Part shown: positions 15,466 through 24,639 of the stretch, one piece after another
Layout of the letters: the number at the start of each line of letters is the position of its first letter
Position numbering within the stretch: position 1 is the first letter of the stretch
Source of the DNA: Acidobacteriota bacterium
Lineage (GTDB): Bacteria; Acidobacteriota; Thermoanaerobaculia; Gp7-AA8
Assembly: GCA_019247495.1 (NCBI GenBank)
Contig: JAFAOU010000148.1
Coordinates: 1-38,517, forward strand
Direction: 5' to 3'
Length of the DNA: 38,517 nucleotides
Program-made: the position numbers and the translations under genes
Notes under the pieces: model-generated
The model's database searches: none
Told to the model about the DNA's origin: nothing
Seen by the model: only the letters and a program-made list of their open reading frames with translations

Positions 15466-16701
15466 TCAGCTCTTCTTCTCGCCGCCCGCCTTGTCGTCCT
15501 TCTCTTCCTTCTGTTCCTTCACCTTCGTCCCGTCCTTAATCTCGCGCAGCGCGCGGAAGGGGCCGGTGACGATCTGTTCGCCCTCCTTTGCACCGCTGAC
15601 GATCTCGATGTTGCTGTCGCCGGATAGGCCGGTCTTGACGGGATGGAACTTCACGGCGCCGTTCTCGATGGCGAAGACGCCTTCTTCATCGAGCGGTTTG
15701 CCGGGCGTGCTGCCTGGTTTCTCGCGGACGACCAGCGCCTGAATCGGAATGGCCAGCGCTTTCGGACGCGTCCCGGTGATGATGTCGGCTGATGCCGAGA
15801 ATCCCGGCCGCACTCCGGGCGGCGGATTCTCAATCTGGATCTTGACTTCGAAGTTGACGGCCTCGGTGGTGCTGGTGCTGATGCCGTTCCGTTTGATCGG
15901 ACTCGACGCGACCTCGGTGACCAACCCCGGGAAGGTTTTGTTCGGATATGCGTCGATGGTGACGGTGGCGCGTTGGCCGACCTTCACCGCGGGAACGTCG
16001 GTCTCGTCGACTTCCATGACCGCTTCGACGACACTCATGTCGGCGATGGTCATGAGCACCGTGCCGGCGTTGTTCATCGTGCCGATCACGGCCACTTCGC
16101 CCTCTTCGACCGGCAGCGCGGTAACAACGCCGGCCATCGGCGCGCGCATGGTGGTCTTCTGCAGCGTGTCGCGCGCGGCGTTGAGGTTTTCGCGCGCCTG
16201 GCTGATGCGCTGCTCCAGCGCGGCGACGTTCGCGCGTGCGGAGTCGCGGCTGCTCTGTGCCCGATCGAGCTCTGCCCGCGGGATGATCCTCTGTTCGTAA
16301 TTTTTCAGAGCGCGCTGGTAGTCCTGGTCGGCAGCGATAGCGTTTGCTTTCGCGGCGTCGCGGTCAGAGAAGACGGCCTGCAGCGCGGCATCAGCGCTGC
16401 GCGCGGTCGCGGCGAGTTGCTTCTGATCGATCTGCAGAAGGAAGTCGTCCTTCTTGACGACGTCGCCCTCGCGCACGGCGAGGTTGACTACCTGACCCAT
16501 GACGTTGGCAGAGAGATCGACCTTGCGCTTGGCGTCAATGCGCCCGTTCGCGGATACCTTGCTGGTCAGATCCTGCCGCGTCACTTTGCCGTACGTGACC
16601 GGCGTGATGTCCTTGCCGCGGCGTGACGCGAACCCGGCAGTAAGCACACCCGCGACGACCAGTACGACGATTCCGATGATGATTTTCGTGCGACGCTTCA
16701 T
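15466..16701 (-). CDS. MacA/HlyD-family periplasmic adaptor of an ABC efflux system
   Basis: 411 residues from ATG 16701, chosen because AGGAG lies about 9 bases upstream; the open frame extends back through a dispersed repeat. Residues about 7-25 are a single membrane anchor (IIIGIVVLVVAGVLTAGF). Then come a split biotinyl-lipoyl-like domain (VNLAVREGDVVKKDDFLLQID ... MRAPMAGVVTALPVEEGE), a long coiled-coil hairpin (about 100-170), a beta-barrel (VDETDVPAVKVGQ), and a membrane-proximal domain. The C-terminus is Lys/Glu-rich. In MacA systems this protein links the inner-membrane MacB to a TolC-type outer-membrane channel. The two permease genes follow after a repeat-filled gap. Confidence 0.92.
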   Translation of the reverse strand: MKRRTKIIIGIVVLVVAGVLTAGFASRRGKDITPVTYGKVTRQDLTSKVSANGRIDAKRKVDLSANVMGQVVNLAVREGDVVKKDDFLLQIDQKQLAATARSADAALQAVFSDRDAAKANAIAADQDYQRALKNYEQRIIPRAELDRAQSSRDSARANVAALEQRISQARENLNAARDTLQKTTMRAPMAGVVTALPVEEGEVAVIGTMNNAGTVLMTIADMSVVEAVMEVDETDVPAVKVGQRATVTIDAYPNKTFPGLVTEVASSPIKRNGISTSTTEAVNFEVKIQIENPPPGVRPGFSASADIITGTRPKALAIPIQALVVREKPGSTPGKPLDEEGVFAIENGAVKFHPVKTGLSGDSNIEIVSGAKEGEQIVTGPFRALREIKDGTKVKEQKEEKDDKAGGEKKS

Positions 16702-16767
16702 GTAAAGGATCTCCTGTTGAACGAACGTAGAGGCGTATACGGGATGGGAGGCGGGGGGTTGCGTGGC

Positions 16768-16926
16768 TGTCATCCTGAGCCGCCGAAGGACGGTCGAAAC
16801 ACCCCGCAAGTACTTGCATCGTTCGCGCACACCGCCGCCCCTTCCGGGTTAGCAGGAAGGGGGGTCCTTCGACCGTCCTCCGCGACGACGGCTTCGCCTC
16901 TGTCGCTCCGGCGGCTCAGGATGACA
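16768..16926. repeat. Dispersed foldback element, copy 1 (159 bp)
   Basis: The ends are perfect inverted 18-mers, TGTCATCCTGAGCCGCCG at 16768-16785 and its complement at 16909-16926. An inner pair GGACGGTCGAA/TTCGACCGTCC lies at 16788-16798 and 16868-16878. The right half is nearly identical to copy 2 (19874-20101). The right end supplies the final codons and the TGA stop of the TatD gene. Confidence 0.92.
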
Positions 16927-17674
16927 GCGTCACGCCGAACGCTTTCTCGAAATTCGCGGTGGTGATCGCGGCGACTTCCTCCACCGAAATCCCCCACAAC
17001 GTTGCCAGCAACTCGGCCACTTTGATGACGTAGGCCGGCTCGTTGTCGCGTCCGCGGTACGGCACCGGCGCGAGGAAGGGCGTGTCGGTTTCGATGAGTA
17101 CGCGATCGTGCGGCAGCGCCTTCGCGCATGCGCGCAACGGCTCGGCGGTACGGAACGTAACGATGCCGGAAAACGAAATGTAGTAGCCGGCGTCGATGAA
17201 CTTCCGCGCGATCTCTTCGGACTCCGTGAACGAATGCAGAATGCCGCGCGCGCCGCTGTTTCCGAGGATGTTCACCATGTCCTCGGCCGACTCGCGGTTG
17301 TGAACGATGATCGGTTTGTCGACTCGTTTCGCCAGATCGAGATGCCGTTCGAAAACAGCGATCTGCGTTTCGCGCGGCGAGTGCATGTAGTGATAGTCGA
17401 GGCCGCACTCTCCAATCGCGACGACGCGCGGCTGCGCCGACAACCGTTCGATCTCCGCGAACGCGGTATCATCGCAATCCTTCGCCTCATGCGGATGAAA
17501 TCCGACCGCCGCCCATACGTCGGCGTGCTTCTGCGCGACGGCGACCGCTTCCGGCGCGTCCTCCAGCTTCGTTCCCGGAACGACAAATCCGCGAATGCCC
17601 GCCGCGCGCGCGCGTGCGAGGACGGCATCCGCGTCGGACATGGTGAGGTGGCAGTGGGAGTCGGTGAAGATCAA
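16916..17674 (-). CDS. tatD: TatD-family metal-dependent hydrolase (DNase)
   Basis: 252 residues from a TTG start that overlaps the thiolase stop (TTGA). The TIM-barrel metallohydrolase signature is complete: DSHCHL (residues 5-10), GFHPHEA (about 57-63), GECGLDYHY (about 93-101), IVHNRES (about 128) and ETDTPFL near 205. TatD enzymes are Mg-dependent 3'-5' exonucleases with roles in DNA repair or RNA quality control. The last residues (Leu-Ser-Ser) and the stop codon come from the end of a dispersed repeat, so the original C-terminus may have been slightly different. Confidence 0.95.
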   Translation of the reverse strand: MIFTDSHCHLTMSDADAVLARARAAGIRGFVVPGTKLEDAPEAVAVAQKHADVWAAVGFHPHEAKDCDDTAFAEIERLSAQPRVVAIGECGLDYHYMHSPRETQIAVFERHLDLAKRVDKPIIVHNRESAEDMVNILGNSGARGILHSFTESEEIARKFIDAGYYISFSGIVTFRTAEPLRACAKALPHDRVLIETDTPFLAPVPYRGRDNEPAYVIKVAELLATLWGISVEEVAAITTANFEKAFGVTLSS

Positions 17675-18861
17675 GCGCGTTCCACCAGCAGGGACAACCC
17701 CATCCCGCCCGAAATGCAGAGCGTCGCCAGTCCCAACTTCTTGTCGTGCGACGCCAGCGCGTGAAGCAGCGTCGTCGTAATCCGCGCACCGGTCGCGCCG
17801 ATGGGATGGCCGAGGGAGATCGCGCCGCCGTGGACGTTGAGTTTGTCGCGGTCGAAGTGCAGCTCGCGGTCGCAGGCGAGCACTTGTGCGGCGAAGGCTT
17901 CGTTGAGCTCGATGAGGTCGATGTCGTCAAGCGTGAGATTCGTGTCGGCGAGAAGGGCGCGCGTGGCGGGGACCGGTCCGATGCCCATGATCTTCGGATC
18001 GACCCCGGCCTGCGCGTAGCCGATGACGCGCGCCATCGGCGTGAGGCCGTGGCGTTGGACGGCATCGGCCGAGGCGACGAGCATCGAGGAGGCTCCATCG
18101 GTGACGCCGGAGGAGTTGCCTGCGTGGACCGTTCCGTTCTTGCGAAACACCGGAGGAAGTTTGGCGAGCGATCCGAGGTCCGCGTCGAAGCGCGGGTGCT
18201 CGTCTTTGTCGATGAGCACATCGCCTTTGCGGCCGGGCACCGTGACCGGTGCGATCTCGTCGCGGAAGCGGCCTTCGTCGTATGCGACGCCAGCGCGGCG
18301 CTGCGTTTCGACCGCGTACGCGTCCTGCTCTTCGCGGGAAATCTCGTAGCGATCGGCCAGCGTCTCCGCGGTCGCGCCCATCATCTCGTCGGCCAGCGGA
18401 CAGAGAAATCCGTCGCGATACATTCCATCGATGACTTCAGCGTCGCCCATGCGGTAGCCCCAGCGCGCGCGCGGCAAAAGGTACGGAGTGTTCGACATCG
18501 ATTCGGTGCCGCCGGCAAGAACGACGCTGGCCTGGCCGAGACGGATCTGGTCCGCAGCATTCATGATCGCGCGGAGTCCGGAGCCGCAAGCCTGGTTGAC
18601 GGTGTACGCCGGAACTTCGTGGCGCAATCCCGATTTGATAGCGATCTGGCGCGACACATTCGGTCCGACGCCGGCCTGGCGCGCGTTGCCGAAGATCACT
18701 TCATCGATTGCATTCGGATCGATGCCGCTTCGCGCAAGCGTGGCCTTCGCGCTGGCGGTTCCGAGCTCGGCGGCGGTGAGCGAGGACAATCCGCCGCCGA
18801 ATTTTCCGATGGGAGTGCGGACGGCGGCGGCGAGGTAGATGGTTTCGTTCAGCTTCGGCAT
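17671..18861 (-). CDS. Acetyl-CoA acetyltransferase (thiolase)
   Basis: 396 residues, the standard thiolase length. The acyl-accepting Cys92 is in NQACGSG, the active-site His352 in [11 protein letters not shown], and the second catalytic Cys382 in CISGGMG; NEAFAAQ is also present. It makes acetoacetyl-CoA from two acetyl-CoA or cleaves 3-ketoacyl-CoA in fatty-acid breakdown; the sequence alone does not decide which. It overlaps the M20 peptidase gene by 13 bases and TatD by 4, so the three are one operon, though their products share no obvious pathway. Confidence 0.95.
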   Translation of the reverse strand: MPKLNETIYLAAAVRTPIGKFGGGLSSLTAAELGTASAKATLARSGIDPNAIDEVIFGNARQAGVGPNVSRQIAIKSGLRHEVPAYTVNQACGSGLRAIMNAADQIRLGQASVVLAGGTESMSNTPYLLPRARWGYRMGDAEVIDGMYRDGFLCPLADEMMGATAETLADRYEISREEQDAYAVETQRRAGVAYDEGRFRDEIAPVTVPGRKGDVLIDKDEHPRFDADLGSLAKLPPVFRKNGTVHAGNSSGVTDGASSMLVASADAVQRHGLTPMARVIGYAQAGVDPKIMGIGPVPATRALLADTNLTLDDIDLIELNEAFAAQVLACDRELHFDRDKLNVHGGAISLGHPIGATGARITTTLLHALASHDKKLGLATLCISGGMGLSLLVERA

Positions 18862-19856
18862 AGGGCGGTCACGGTGTCGGCGTAGGTCTGCACCGACTGC
18901 AACAAATCCTTCTTCCCGATCTTCTCATTCGCGCCGTGCGCGTCAAGGATCGAGCCCGGCCCGAACAGCAGCGGCGTGCCGAGCGTGCCGAGGTGCGGCA
19001 CGTCGGTGTTGAACGCGACCACGCGCGATTCAAAACCATCCGGCACTTTCATCCGCTGCGGCGGATTGCCGCGCGAAACGGTGATAGTGCCACCGTGCCG
19101 CGCGATGATCGACTGCAGTTTCGCTTGCACGACTTCCGGCTCCGTCACCGTGCGAAAAATCATCTGACACTCGGCCTCGGCGGGAATGACGTTCGGCTTC
19201 TCGCCGCCGCGTACGACGCCGACGTTGACGGTGGTGTCGCCGAGGTCGTCGTCAGAGCCCCAGTTCGTCGCGTTGATCTCGGCGATGGCGTTGACCATCT
19301 TGGTGATCGCGGAATCGCCGCGCTCCGGATATGCGGAGTGGCCGGCGATGCCGTCGAAGCGGACGAAGCAGGTCAGTGCGCCTTTCGATGCGCGCGCAAA
19401 CGTCGACTCCGTCGGCTCGCCGACGAGGACAAACTCCGATCCGAGACTCGCAAACTCTTTGTTCGCCATCTTCGCGCCGATCGAATCGGTCTCCTCGCCG
19501 ACGACGAAGAGGTACGCAAAGTCGTTCATCCCATCCGCGCGCAGCCGCTCCCCCGCCGCGATCATCGCGGCGATGATCCCTTTCGTATCGCACGCACCGC
19601 GCCCATACAGAAACTCGTCATCCTCCGACGCCGCAAACCACGGCGGCACGGTATCGATGTGCGAGTTAATGACCACGCGCGGACGCCCACCCGCTGCGGC
19701 GTAGACATTGAACCGCCGCTCGCTGACCTCGTGGCGCCGGCACGCGTAGCCGAGCGCCGCCAGTTCGTCATGGAGAAAAACGGCAGCGTCGAATTCGTTT
19801 TCGGTCGGCGACGGGATATCGATGAGCCGCTTCGCGAAACGAATGGCGTCAAACAT
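18849..19856 (-). CDS. M20-family metallopeptidase (ArgE/DapE-like deacylase)
   Basis: 335 residues from ATG 19856 (MFDAIRFAKRLIDIPSPT). The longer frame to 20012 runs through a dispersed repeat and is not credible. The di-zinc residues of the family are visible: SHIDTVP (His and Asp, near residue 68), GACDTKG (near 100), the catalytic VGEETDS and a following Glu, and the C-terminal GANEKIG region with His before it. Members hydrolyse acetylornithine, succinyl-diaminopimelate or related N-acyl amino acids and dipeptides. The context (thiolase, tatD) does not point to arginine or lysine synthesis, so the substrate is open. Confidence 0.9.
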   Translation of the reverse strand: MFDAIRFAKRLIDIPSPTENEFDAAVFLHDELAALGYACRRHEVSERRFNVYAAAGGRPRVVINSHIDTVPPWFAASEDDEFLYGRGACDTKGIIAAMIAAGERLRADGMNDFAYLFVVGEETDSIGAKMANKEFASLGSEFVLVGEPTESTFARASKGALTCFVRFDGIAGHSAYPERGDSAITKMVNAIAEINATNWGSDDDLGDTTVNVGVVRGGEKPNVIPAEAECQMIFRTVTEPEVVQAKLQSIIARHGGTITVSRGNPPQRMKVPDGFESRVVAFNTDVPHLGTLGTPLLFGPGSILDAHGANEKIGKKDLLQSVQTYADTVTALCRS

Positions 19857-19873
19857 AGGGCGCGGATTGTAAC

Positions 19874-20101
19874 TGTCATCCTGAGCCGCCGAAGCCTGAG
19901 TCGCGAAGCGGCGAATGGCGGAGGACGGTCGAAGGACCTCCCGTCTGTTAACCCGGTCGGGCGGCGGTTGGGCGGCGGTTGCAACGGCACGCGCTGCTTC
20001 AATGAAAATCACCGCCCACCCGGGTTATCAGGAGCGGGGTCCTTCGACCGTCCCACGCTGCTCCGGCTTCGCCTCCGCAGCTCCGGCGGCTCAGGATGAC
20101 A
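19874..20101. repeat. Dispersed foldback element, copy 2 (228 bp)
   Basis: The same inverted 18-mer ends as copy 1 are at 19874-19891 and 20084-20101. Inside, GGACGGTCGAAGGACC (19923-19938) pairs with GGTCCTTCGACCGTCC (20038-20053). The right half shares about 87 bases with copy 1. It fills the gap between the kinase stop (20108) and the peptidase start (19856); the left half contains an extra segment that copy 1 lacks. Confidence 0.92.
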
Positions 20102-20107
20102 AGCACC

Positions 20108-21808
20108 CTACGGTCGCCGCCGCCGTCCGCGCTCGCGGGGGAATTCGATGAACATGCCCGGGAAGGTGGCGCGCATGCGGTTGAGGTCGGGGTCATCGGG
20201 CCATTGTTGCCAGATTTCGGCGGCGAGGCGTTGGATGTCCGTGCGATTGCGGACCGACAGCGCGAGGCCGAGGCGAGCGAGTTGCTGTTCGCGCGCGTCG
20301 AGGCGGTCGGAGTCGGCCAGCGCGAGGTTCAGCTCTTCGTTCGCCGGCACGAGGTTTCGATTGAGGAGGGCGATCTCGCCCATGCGGAAGTGCGCTTTCG
20401 CGTAATGCGGATCCTGCCTCAATACACGATGCAACGTCTTGCGCGCCTGCTGCGCGTCGCCGCTGAGAATCTCGGACATCGCCGTGGCGTAGAGGGCGTC
20501 CGCTCTCGGTTCGTTCGCCGTCGGTTGCGGAGTAGGTTGCGGCTCCGGAGGAGTTGAGGCCACATCCTCGGTTGTAGTCGTGGCCGGTTGCGTGTGCGTC
20601 GTGGCCGGAGCAGCGCTGGCGACGACCGGCGCGACGTCGGGCTTCCGCTCTTCGATGACCGCCGGCGGTGCGGTGACGTTCACCGATGTCGTTGATACGG
20701 GCTGTGACACCGGTGGCGCGGGCTTCGGCGCGGCAACGCTCGCTACCGGCGAAGCGCGATGCGAAAACCAATACCACCCGCCGGCGGCAGCCATCGCGAT
20801 GAAGAGTGCGACGTACGCGAGATTGAACATCAATCCGCCACGCTTGCGAGCCGGCGATTCCTGCACCGTCTTCAATTGCGATCCCGTCAGCAGGGTCGGC
20901 GTCGCCGTGAGCATTGCCGGCGTTACCGCGGTCACCGCATTCGCGTTCGTGTACGGCGCTGTCTTCGCGCGGCCGATCTGCTCGTCGAGCGCGGTTACCA
21001 GCTCCGCGGCAGTGAAGCGCTCCGTCGCATTCTTGCGAAGACAACGCCGGATGATCTCGTTCATCGACGGCGAAATCCCCGGATTCACCGACACGGCATC
21101 GGCCGGTTCATCGCGGATGATCTGCGTCATCGTCTCGGTGATCGTCTCGCCGCCGAACGGCCGGCGTCCCGTCGTCATCTCGTAGAGCACGACGCCGAGC
21201 GAGAACACGTCAGTCCGTCCCTCGATCGTTTTGCCGAGCGCTTGCTCGGGCGACATGTAGTGGATCGTGCCGAGGATCATGCCCTGTTGCGTGACGAACG
21301 CGGTGGGAGTTTCAGACGACGGCGCGCCGGCGATGCCGACCTGTTTGGCGATACCGAAGTCGAGGACCTTCACGCGATTGCCGGCCACGATGATGTTGTC
21401 GGGCTTGATGTCGCGATGCACGATCCCTTTCGCATGCGCCTCGGCCAGCGCATCCGCGACCGCGCGTCCGATGCGGCAAATCTCGGACTCGGATAAGCCA
21501 CCGCGCTTGATGACGCGCGTCAGCGATTCGCCTTCGACAAACTCCTCGACGATGAAGAGGTGATCGCCGTCCTCCTCGATCGAGTGAATCGTGGCGATGG
21601 AGGGGTGATAGAGCTGCGCCGCCGTGCGCGCCTCCCGTTTCAGCCGCGCGATGGCCTCGACGTCGGCAAGCACGCTCGGCGGCAAGACCTTGATGGCGAC
21701 GGTGCGCCCGAGGCGCGTGTCCTCCGCGCGCCAGACCTCGCCCATGCCGCCCGCGCCGACGCGGGAGATCAGCCGATACGGACCGAGGTGTTGATCGGGC
21801 GCGAGCAT
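20108..21808 (-). CDS. Membrane-anchored Pkn-type Ser/Thr protein kinase with TPR region
   Basis: 566 residues. The kinase domain (about 12-270) has GAGGMGEVWRA (P-loop), the VAIK lysine, HRDIKPDN (catalytic loop), DFG and the APE-like MSPEQ. A single membrane helix at about 328-346 (NLAYVALFIAMAAAGGWYWF) is followed by a Pro/Thr-rich linker and TPR-like helices at about 430-550. The stretch after the membrane helix should be periplasmic, so the TPRs would sense or bind something outside. The C-terminus is Arg-rich. It is transcribed away from the five-gene envelope operon across a 321-base gap, and the two may be functionally linked. Confidence 0.93.
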   Translation of the reverse strand: MLAPDQHLGPYRLISRVGAGGMGEVWRAEDTRLGRTVAIKVLPPSVLADVEAIARLKREARTAAQLYHPSIATIHSIEEDGDHLFIVEEFVEGESLTRVIKRGGLSESEICRIGRAVADALAEAHAKGIVHRDIKPDNIIVAGNRVKVLDFGIAKQVGIAGAPSSETPTAFVTQQGMILGTIHYMSPEQALGKTIEGRTDVFSLGVVLYEMTTGRRPFGGETITETMTQIIRDEPADAVSVNPGISPSMNEIIRRCLRKNATERFTAAELVTALDEQIGRAKTAPYTNANAVTAVTPAMLTATPTLLTGSQLKTVQESPARKRGGLMFNLAYVALFIAMAAAGGWYWFSHRASPVASVAAPKPAPPVSQPVSTTSVNVTAPPAVIEERKPDVAPVVASAAPATTHTQPATTTTEDVASTPPEPQPTPQPTANEPRADALYATAMSEILSGDAQQARKTLHRVLRQDPHYAKAHFRMGEIALLNRNLVPANEELNLALADSDRLDAREQQLARLGLALSVRNRTDIQRLAAEIWQQWPDDPDLNRMRATFPGMFIEFPRERGRRRRP

Positions 21809-22129
21809 GAAGGCGTCATTCTGTCACTGTCGGTATGCCTTGTCGCCTCCGGAGCGCTGGCGTCCCGCCGGCTGGCCAGGCTGCGTCTCGCTGCCTGCCC
21901 GGCAAGGTAGCGACATTCGCCCGATAGCCAAGCGGCGGACGAGACGACGCGTTGTTAACAGCAGATGTGGCGACTCTGGCGTGTTGGCGGCGAGACGCCG
22001 CCAGGCCAGCCGGCGGGACGCCAGCGTTCCGATCCCAACGCGCGTCACCACTCGATGACGGCACGTCCGCCAGCGAGGTCAAGTGCTTTTGTGGCAATTA
22101 GTTAGGAGATCGAATCGTTTTCGAGCGGC
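21809..22129. other. Divergent intergenic region between kinase and envelope operon
   Basis: This 321-base gap should hold promoters for both directions. Most of it is an inverted repeat (described separately), with about 90 bases of AT-richer sequence between the arms (GTTGTTAACAGC motif near 21950). AGGAG at 22104 is too far from the GTG start at 22130 to be its normal ribosome site. I see no tRNA, small RNA or gene. Confidence 0.6.
21850..22031. repeat. Long inverted repeat, 46-base arms
   Basis: Arms at 21850-21895 and 21986-22031 are complementary at 42 of 46 positions (core GCTGGCGTCCCGCCGGCTGG). They flank 90 bases between divergent genes. The sequence is unrelated to the other foldback elements in the window. 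Confidence 0.88.
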
Positions 22130-23179
22130 GTGAAACGGGTTGCGTTCCTCATCATTAATGTAGTGGCCGTCGCCGCGCATGCGGCAACGATCGCATTCGT
22201 GACGCCGCAGGTCGGCGCGCAGGCGATCGGGCCGATGCTGATCGAAATCACGACCTCGGTCGCGAATGTCGACCGCGTCGAATTCTCCGTCGACGGCGCG
22301 CTGGCGGGAGTCGCACGCAAGCCGCCGTATCGCATCGCGCACGACTTCGGAACGTCGCTGGCCGCGCATGCGATTACAGCGAAGGTCTGGTCGAACGGCT
22401 TTCGCAACTCGGATCAAGTCACGATTACGACCGCGGCCTTGACGGCCGGCGAGACGATGAATGTTGACGTCGTCGAAGTGCCGATACGCGTCCGCTCCGC
22501 GCATCCGCTGCACGCGAACGATCTGCGCGTGACGGAGAACGGGATCCCGCAAGCGATCCGCGAGCTGCGCGCCGATCGAGGCGCGGCGCGATTCGTTTTC
22601 ATCGTCGATCGCTCGCTGTCGATGGGCGACGGGAAGCTCGACGCCGCGTTGCGCGCGATCACGACCGAGTCCCAGCTGCTGCGGGACGACGATCGTCTCG
22701 AGCTTGTGCTCTTCAATCACAACGTGACCAAGGCGCGGCCGATCCACCGCGGCGAACGACTCCCTTCGGTTCCGACGTCCGGCGGCACGTCGCTGCGTGA
22801 CGCGGTGGCTTCGATCGTCACGCGCGAGCGGACGTACGCCATCGTCATCACCGACGGCGGCGACCGCAACAGCGCGACCTCGGAGAACGACGCGCTGCAC
22901 GCGATCAGCAACACGAAGATGATCGTCGACGCGATCGTTCTCGGCGACGCGTCGTCGTTCCTTCGCGACGCTGCAAAAAACACCGGCGGCACGCTCATCA
23001 CCGCGGACACGGCTGCGTTGCAGCAGGCGCTGCGATCTCTGATCGTCGACATCAACAGCCGCTACACGCTCGACTATCAGAGCCACGGCAACGGTCCCGG
23101 ATGGCGCGCCATCGTCATCACGCCGCAACGCCGTGGCATCGAAATCGTCAATGCGCGCAAGGGGTACTACGCGCGATGA
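22130..23179 (+). CDS. Secreted VWFA-related (Acidobacterial-type) protein
   Basis: 349 residues from a GTG start with a signal peptide (VAFLIINVVAVAAHA). An N-terminal Ig/Big-like region (about 20-105) precedes a short VRVTENG-type strand region and a von Willebrand A domain (about 150-325). The metal-site motif DRSLS (Asp160, Ser162, Ser164), the Thr in GGTSLRD and ITDGGD are all present, so it should bind a divalent ion and a ligand. Proteins of this class are abundant in Acidobacteriota. It heads a five-gene operon; its stop overlaps the next start (ATGA). The ligand is unknown. Confidence 0.85.
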   Translation: MKRVAFLIINVVAVAAHAATIAFVTPQVGAQAIGPMLIEITTSVANVDRVEFSVDGALAGVARKPPYRIAHDFGTSLAAHAITAKVWSNGFRNSDQVTITTAALTAGETMNVDVVEVPIRVRSAHPLHANDLRVTENGIPQAIRELRADRGAARFVFIVDRSLSMGDGKLDAALRAITTESQLLRDDDRLELVLFNHNVTKARPIHRGERLPSVPTSGGTSLRDAVASIVTRERTYAIVITDGGDRNSATSENDALHAISNTKMIVDAIVLGDASSFLRDAAKNTGGTLITADTAALQQALRSLIVDINSRYTLDYQSHGNGPGWRAIVITPQRRGIEIVNARKGYYAR

Positions 23180-24639
23180 AACGGCTGCTGATCGTGATCG
23201 CGTTCATTGCGATGCCTGCGTTCGCGCAGACGACGCGCATCGCCTCCGATTTCGAAATCGCGCAGATGCAGCAGCAGCTGGCGCGTTCGCACGACTTCCT
23301 TTCCCAACTTTCCGGCCATCTCAACCTCGGCGACGCGCGACTGGCGCGGAGCGAGAGCGCGCTGGCGCGCCGCGAGTATGCGCAAGCGTATGAGCTCGCG
23401 TCGAACGAGCGGCTCGACGCAAGGCGCGCCTCCGACCTGGCGCGCTACGCCACAGCGACGTCGTATGCAGCGCTCGCGGAGGCGAAGTTGGGGCACGATG
23501 CGAACGCGTTCGCGTTGTCGGAAGAGGCCATCCGCTACGAAAGCGGCGACGCGAAGACGTGGAACCTCTACGCGGGCACGATGTCGCTCCTGCGGAAGCC
23601 GGCAAAGGCCGCGAGCGCGTCGCGCAACGCCGTTGCGCTCGCGCGCCGCGACCAGGCGCAATCTCCCGGTCTCGATAAGCGCCTCGACCTGGCAGTCTAC
23701 GAGTACGCGCTCGCGTCGGCATTGAACGAAACCGGACAAACGCGTGAGGCCGAACAGCTTCTCATCGAGGTCACGTCATCGCTTCTCTCGCCGGAATTCG
23801 ATTTTGTGCGCGCGCGCATCAAACATCTCGAAGCGTTCGAGTCGTACTCTGCGCCGCGCGGCCAGACGGCGTCCTACATCTCGCTGCTCAATCGCTCGCA
23901 ACTGCGGCTGGCGTCGCTGTATGAGTCGCGCGGAGATGCGGCGCGCGCGCGGAAGCAGTACGAAAACGTGCTCGCGGCACGCAGCGACGATCCGACGGCA
24001 CTGGCGGCACTCGCGCGGCTGTCACAGTCGGGCGAGCACTTCGCCGAAGCGTTCGACGCGAATCCGTTTTCGCTTCCGCTCATGCGCGACTATCAGCGTT
24101 ACCTGGCCACGCACCGCGCCGAGCAGGCTGATGGGGATTCCTCCGGTGCGCGGATGCGGCGCGTGCTCATTGCTATGAATCGCGGCGAGTCGAACGCGGC
24201 CAGGACGACGCTCGATCAACTGGACCGTCAGTATCCCGACAACGACACGTTGCGAACGCTTCGCGCGGAACTCGACAAGCCGAATGAGACGCCGGCATTC
24301 CTCCGGCTCGGCGCAACCACCGCCACTCCCTCGGCTTCCGATCTCCGCTCGATCATCGCGATGTTTAACGACAATCGCCTTACGCCCGAGCAGCGCGCGG
24401 CGCTCGACAAGATCGCGATGACGAGTCTTGCGCAATTCGATGAGCGCAAAGAAGCGCCCGCTCATCAAACGATCTTCGAGTCGGGCGAGATCGATGGCGT
24501 CCGTTTCCGTTTCAGCGAACCGATGGCATTCAACGGCGACTTTGCCGCGCATGCGCAGCTGAAGTTGACCTACCGGATCCTCGGAGCGAGCAATGACGAA
24601 CTTTTGCTCGAGCCGATTCAACTCGAGGCTGCGCGATGA
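23176..24639 (+). CDS. Secreted TPR-rich protein
   Basis: 487 residues from ATG 23176 (MKRLLIVIAFIAMPAFA, a signal peptide); the earlier in-frame codons lie within the VWA gene. Nearly all of the mature protein is Ala/Arg/Leu-rich helical repeats of the TPR type (for example ARARKQYENVLAARSDDPTALAAL near 255-280). The last 70 residues (GEIDGVRFRFSEP..) look like a beta-rich cap. It overlaps both neighbours by 4 bases, so it is part of the same complex or pathway as the VWA and propeller proteins. It is probably a periplasmic scaffold. Confidence 0.75.
   Translation: MKRLLIVIAFIAMPAFAQTTRIASDFEIAQMQQQLARSHDFLSQLSGHLNLGDARLARSESALARREYAQAYELASNERLDARRASDLARYATATSYAALAEAKLGHDANAFALSEEAIRYESGDAKTWNLYAGTMSLLRKPAKAASASRNAVALARRDQAQSPGLDKRLDLAVYEYALASALNETGQTREAEQLLIEVTSSLLSPEFDFVRARIKHLEAFESYSAPRGQTASYISLLNRSQLRLASLYESRGDAARARKQYENVLAARSDDPTALAALARLSQSGEHFAEAFDANPFSLPLMRDYQRYLATHRAEQADGDSSGARMRRVLIAMNRGESNAARTTLDQLDRQYPDNDTLRTLRAELDKPNETPAFLRLGATTATPSASDLRSIIAMFNDNRLTPEQRAALDKIAMTSLAQFDERKEAPAHQTIFESGEIDGVRFRFSEPMAFNGDFAAHAQLKLTYRILGASNDELLLEPIQLEAAR

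Noticed and set aside
19857..20012. N-terminal extension of the M20 peptidase
   Set aside because: These codons lie in dispersed repeat copy 2; the family alignment begins at MFDAIRF (19856).
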